This document shows, piece by piece, positions 60,707-64,000 of a DNA stretch of 64,000 nucleotides. Both the position numbers and the translations under genes were made by a program. The number at the start of each line of letters is the position of its first letter. Positions within the stretch are counted from its first letter, which is position 1. Source of the DNA: JAUXEH01 sp965533275. Its GTDB lineage: Bacteria; Acidobacteriota; Aminicenantia; Aminicenantales; Aminicenantaceae. The notes under the pieces were generated by a model that had not been told where the DNA came from, did no database searches, and was given only the letters and a program-made list of their open reading frames with translations. The DNA lies in NCBI GenBank assembly GCA_965533275.1, contig CBESWG010000017.1, positions 1 to 64,000 of the forward strand. Reading direction: 5' to 3'.

Positions 60707-63088
60707 TCAATTTCGCGGTGTTACCACAAGCTCGAAGGGTATCCCTTCGGGGGACTCCGGGGGAGCGTCCTGGAGCGTGATCCGGAGCAGAAAGAGGTTG
60801 GTGTTCCGATAACGGTATAGAGGTGGGTCCGCGTACTGGAGGGATTCCCGGCGATCGGACACGCGCCCGGAGAACAGGGGCACATCGAAGAGATCCAGTT
60901 TGGCCGCGGTCTCCCCCTTCCCCGGTCCGAAGGTGAGCTTGAGGGAGCGGAGCGGCCTCCAGGATGTAAAATACAGGTCATAGGAGCGGTTCCAGCCGGT
61001 CAGCTCGAAGGTCCCCGGGCCGGTCATGCGGATGTTGTGATCCTGGGTATAGAATGCGAGCCTCTCGCCGGAGCTGAAGGCCGCGTTCTGGGAGGACAGC
61101 AACACAGGGCGGGGAAAGAGGCAGAAGGCCGCGAAAAAGAGTATGAGGCAGATCCAGACACAGGCTGTCTGAAAGGAACGGCCCTGTGGGACCCTGAGGT
61201 CTCCCTTGACAGCATATCCAACGGCGAAGGCGAGGATCAGGCCCAGCCATACATAGTTGGGGATGTGCGCCAGATTGTCGAGCTTCAGGAACGAAGGAAG
61301 GAGGTCGGGGAGGTAGAAGTGGAGGTTGCTGAGAGAGATAAACAATTCGGATCCCCGGAAGGCGTATTTGTGTGTGGTGGGCTGATAGAGGAACGAGGGA
61401 TTCCGGAGCAGCAGGAATACCAACGCGAAGCTCAGGATCACGGATCCTCTGAACAGCAGAGTGTACACCCTCTTGCGGTTGTGGAGGAGGAAATATCCTA
61501 TTGCGACAACCGCCATCCAGGAGAGGGGAGTCAGCACTCGGGCCTGCGGGCTGGACCCCTGCCTGTGGGCGAAAAAGGCATAGTTAAAGAGAAAGGGACC
61601 GGCCAGGAGGACGAAGGTGATCAGGCTGGCACGGGCACGTCGAAACATCTCGATGAAACCGGCCAGGGCGAACAGGTACCAGGGGGCGTAGAGGAGCAGC
61701 CCGTCCCTCTGATCCAGGAAGTAGTCCAAGAAGGAATCGATGCGCAGCATGAGGGGCGTGTCCCGCATGACGTCCTGGAAATTCTGAATCTTGTCCGGGG
61801 TCAGGACGCCCTCGTAGATGGCAATGGGATTGAATGTCCCGTAGAGATGATAGACGTAGAAGTAGAATGCGGCCAGGCCGGCCAGGGGGAAGGCCAGGAA
61901 CAGGAGGATCCGACTCCCTGCTTTGTGGTTGCGGAGGAATAAATAGGCGGCGATGAGCAGCAGGGGCCAGAAGATCATGTTGTATTTGAGCCCGAAGAAG
62001 GGGAACAGGGCCAGCAGGAATCCGCTGAGGGCATACTCGAAGCGGGTGGGAGGATCGGGGCCCGTGGCCTTGCGGAAGATGTAGACGGAAAACAGCGTGA
62101 TAGGGATGGCCGGATAGACATGGAACGCGAAAAAGAAAACGGGCACGGTGAAGGAATAGAGGAACCATAGGAGCAGAGACAGTTTTTCATTCCGCCAGAG
62201 CTGAGTGAAAAGCAGATAGACCTGGATCCCCAAAAGTGCCGCCCAAAGGGTCAGGCTGCTCCGGATCAGGAAAATGAGTACACGTCCCTTGAAAAGCTGG
62301 CTCAAGGCATACCAGGGGAGGACGAGGGCCGATACCCCTGGCTGGTTGATCGGGTAGATGTGGCCTTCTCCCTTGTGGCCGAAGCGGGCGTAAGCCCGGA
62401 GCCTCACATTGGGATAGAGCTCGGGGGGATAGAAATGGACATGGTCCCCCTCTCCGTATTGATCGGAGAGGTTGATGTCCATATCCTGGTACAGGCTGTC
62501 TGTTGTCAGGAGGTAGTAGGGCTCGTCTCCAGAAAATGCACGCCCCCCGGAGACCAGGATGGCGGCACCCAGATTATAGGTCAGGAAGGCCGCAAGGAAG
62601 AGCACCCAGAGCCGCTTTTTCTGCGACATGCGCGAGAACCGCTCAACAACACCTTCGCAGATTTGACGGCCCTTGAGATGGCGGTGATACTGGAGCCCCT
62701 TGAGGACCAGAAAGCCCGCCAGCATGGCTGCGGTCAACAGGCGGAGGCGGTCGAGGAAGTCGGCTGCCGTGAGGTAGTGATTCAACATCAATGGGATGAA
62801 CAGGCCCATTGCGGCCGGAGTGAGACAGGCCAGGTTCTCCTTCTGCAGGGTTTCGAGCTTTACATGTAGGAGACTTTGTTCGGCCCGCGGCAGCACGAGC
62901 CAGAACAGGATCAGCGCAGAGGCAGCCGCTATGAACCAGACCAGGACGAAGGTGGCCTGAGGTTGAAAACCGTGCTCGAGGATAGAGTAGCCCATCCCCG
63001 CGTCTTTATAGGCATACAGGCAGAAACTCAAACCCAAGGCGAGGAGTCCCAGGAGGGAGAAGGAGAGGTATCGCTCGGCCGTTTTCAT
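60707..63088 (-). CDS. Polytopic membrane protein, GT-C glycosyltransferase-like
   Basis: 793 residues from ATG 63088, although no strong ribosome site is seen there; in-frame codons upstream to 63175 look untranslated. About 14 membrane helices are followed by a C-terminal beta-rich periplasmic domain (about 690-793). A DE motif soon after a helix (FSGDEPYYLL, about 210) resembles the metal/lipid-sugar motif in the first large loop of GT-C enzymes such as Dol-P-mannosyltransferase relatives. Donor and acceptor are unknown. Coupled to an APH-like kinase and divergent from a family 2 glycosyltransferase, it probably builds a surface glycan. Confidence 0.72.
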   Translation of the reverse strand: MKTAERYLSFSLLGLLALGLSFCLYAYKDAGMGYSILEHGFQPQATFVLVWFIAAASALILFWLVLPRAEQSLLHVKLETLQKENLACLTPAAMGLFIPLMLNHYLTAADFLDRLRLLTAAMLAGFLVLKGLQYHRHLKGRQICEGVVERFSRMSQKKRLWVLFLAAFLTYNLGAAILVSGGRAFSGDEPYYLLTTDSLYQDMDINLSDQYGEGDHVHFYPPELYPNVRLRAYARFGHKGEGHIYPINQPGVSALVLPWYALSQLFKGRVLIFLIRSSLTLWAALLGIQVYLLFTQLWRNEKLSLLLWFLYSFTVPVFFFAFHVYPAIPITLFSVYIFRKATGPDPPTRFEYALSGFLLALFPFFGLKYNMIFWPLLLIAAYLFLRNHKAGSRILLFLAFPLAGLAAFYFYVYHLYGTFNPIAIYEGVLTPDKIQNFQDVMRDTPLMLRIDSFLDYFLDQRDGLLLYAPWYLFALAGFIEMFRRARASLITFVLLAGPFLFNYAFFAHRQGSSPQARVLTPLSWMAVVAIGYFLLHNRKRVYTLLFRGSVILSFALVFLLLRNPSFLYQPTTHKYAFRGSELFISLSNLHFYLPDLLPSFLKLDNLAHIPNYVWLGLILAFAVGYAVKGDLRVPQGRSFQTACVWICLILFFAAFCLFPRPVLLSSQNAAFSSGERLAFYTQDHNIRMTGPGTFELTGWNRSYDLYFTSWRPLRSLKLTFGPGKGETAAKLDLFDVPLFSGRVSDRRESLQYADPPLYRYRNTNLFLLRITLQDAPPESPEGIPFELVVTPRN

Positions 63089-63168
63089 GCGTTTTAAATT
63101 GCCGCATACACAGTAACGCACTTCCTCCCCAAACTCAAGCCAGGGGAGAGCCTTAACGGGAGTGATCC

Positions 63169-63198
63169 ATGACATTTTGAACGCAAGTATGGTAATAT
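63169..63198 (+). promoter_or_regulatory. Possible promoter of the family 2 glycosyltransferase gene
   Basis: ATGACA (63169-63174), an 18-base spacer and TAATAT (63193-63198). The predicted start is near 63205, 20 bases before the ATG. Confidence 0.4.
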
Positions 63199-63224
63199 AG
63201 CCCTACCCGGGACCGAATATAAGC

Positions 63225-63998
63225 ATGGATATTTCCGTTGTCCTCATCACCTACAATGAAGCCGACCGGCTGGAGGCCGCGCTCAAGAGCGTGGAGGGGA
63301 TCGCCGATGAGATCGTGATCGTTGACAGTCACAGCACAGACGATACGGCCCAGGTCGCCAAAAAATATACCGACCGTTTCTTCCTTCGGGAGTGGACGAA
63401 CTACGCCGATCAAAAGAACCATGCCAATTCCCGAGCATCCTTTCCCTGGATCCTCTCTCTCGATGCGGACGAGCGGCTCTCCCAGGAACTCCGGCAGGAA
63501 CTCCTCGAGTTGAAGCGGGAGGAGCCTTCTACAGCCGCATTCTCCATGCCCCGGAAGGCCTATTATCTGGGTCGGTGGATCCGTCACTCCGGCTGGTTCC
63601 CAGACCGCAAGATCCGGCTGTTCAGGAACGATTCGGCCCGCTGGGAGGGAGAGTTCGTGCACGAGAGCCTGGAGGTCGAGGGCGGCGTGCAGCGGCTGAA
63701 GGGCGTGCTGCAGCATTTCACCTACCGTGACCTTCGTGACCATGTCCACCGAGTGGACACCTACGCCGGGCTGGGGGCGCAGAGGTTGTACTCCCAACAG
63801 AAGAAATGCCGCTGGTACCACCTGGCGGTCCTGCCAAGTTTCGGGTTCCTCCGGACCTATGTGTGGAAGGCCGGTTTCCTGGATGGACCGGCCGGATTCG
63901 TCATCGCTGTCATGCAGGGGTACGGCGTTTTCCTCCGGTATGCCAAGCTGCGCGAGATATGGAAGAAGGGAGAGAGGATTGAGCCTTTTCCTCATTGA
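63225..63998 (+). CDS. Family 2 glycosyltransferase (LPS-core type)
   Basis: 257 residues. The GT-A fold starts MDISVVLITYNEADRL, continues IVIVDSHSTDDTAQVAKKY, and has the metal/nucleotide motif SLDADERLS (DxD about 82-84). WFPDRKIRLFRNDSARWEG and VHESLEVEG follow, as in the LgtF/WaaE branch that adds a hexose to LPS inner core. The C-terminal segment includes a hydrophobic stretch (about 225-240). A further ATG at 63998-64000 overlaps its stop (TGATG), so a coupled gene probably begins at the window edge. Confidence 0.92.
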   Translation: MDISVVLITYNEADRLEAALKSVEGIADEIVIVDSHSTDDTAQVAKKYTDRFFLREWTNYADQKNHANSRASFPWILSLDADERLSQELRQELLELKREEPSTAAFSMPRKAYYLGRWIRHSGWFPDRKIRLFRNDSARWEGEFVHESLEVEGGVQRLKGVLQHFTYRDLRDHVHRVDTYAGLGAQRLYSQQKKCRWYHLAVLPSFGFLRTYVWKAGFLDGPAGFVIAVMQGYGVFLRYAKLREIWKKGERIEPFPH

Positions 63999-64000
63999 TG

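Noticed and set aside
1..64000. CRISPR arrays, insertion sequences, toxin-antitoxin or restriction genes
   Set aside because: No spaced repeats, terminal inverted repeats, transposase, nuclease-methylase pairs or toxin families were found on either strand.

Overview
The window is one contiguous piece of a moderately GC-rich, Gram-negative-type bacterial chromosome. I count about 54 protein genes plus two very small candidate genes, one tmRNA and one tRNA-Leu. There is no rRNA, CRISPR array, insertion sequence or prophage. LolA, TolC/RND efflux, a TonB-dependent receptor with a carboxypeptidase-like N-terminal domain and LPS-type glycosyltransferase genes point to a two-membrane cell. Paired GWxTD-domain proteins, a PadR plus prefix-domain ABC permease unit, a six-bladed-propeller C-terminus and many secreted peptidases resemble Acidobacteriota, in particular Candidatus Aminicenantes. 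That placement is an inference from gene content, not from a marker tree.

Layout. 1-4700: end of a propeller protein, a secreted serine hydrolase/TPR protein, an aldo/keto reductase and a divergent isoprenoid-synthase-like protein. 4700-8540: ssrA, then a cell-wall amidase, a GerMN protein and der. 8667-10485: a strongly promoted TPR lipoprotein and a rhomboid protease. 10542-14605: rplM-rpsI-rpsB-tsf-pyrH-frr. 14602-17353 (minus): lolA, ECF sigma factor, zinc-finger anti-sigma factor and a polymer-forming-domain membrane protein, the last three translationally coupled. 17393-20344: symporter, acyltransferase, TPR protein. 20356-26481: AMMECR1 protein, JAB-like protein, PadR/ABC permease, a conserved orphan protein, two small ORFs and a putative secreted metallopeptidase. 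26514-30757: dicarboxylate transporter and methyltransferase; MBL hydrolase and xerD; AhpD-like protein. 30869-37246: TetR plus a complete TolC/MFP/RND efflux operon. 37243-38388 (minus): a bacterial eRF1-like protein. 38602-41920: tRNA-Leu(CAG) and two GWxTD proteins. 41933-54716 (minus): TonB receptor, S9 peptidase, dicarboxylate/amino-acid symporter, M14 carboxypeptidase, aminotransferase, methyltransferase, tatA. 54801-58755: lepA, mtnA, tsaD. 58805-63998: SPOR/NlpC lipoprotein, phosphotransferase, polytopic GT-C-like protein and a divergent family 2 glycosyltransferase.

How the genes work together. The minus-strand block 45149-53126 looks like a peptide-use module: surface/periplasmic S9 and M14 peptidases, an Asp/Glu-type symporter and an aminotransferase, with a TonB receptor just downstream. 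The 10-14 kb block is a standard translation cluster whose S2 protein carries an unusual acidic Pro/Ala/Glu tail. Several promoters place the predicted transcription start within 0-6 nt of the start codon (lolA, the SSS symporter, the MBL hydrolase, lepA), suggesting leaderless mRNAs next to conventional Shine-Dalgarno genes. The least understood pieces are the isoprenoid-synthase-like protein, the eRF1-like protein, the GWxTD pair, and the small membrane protein beside an HExxH protein at 25.2-26.5 kb.
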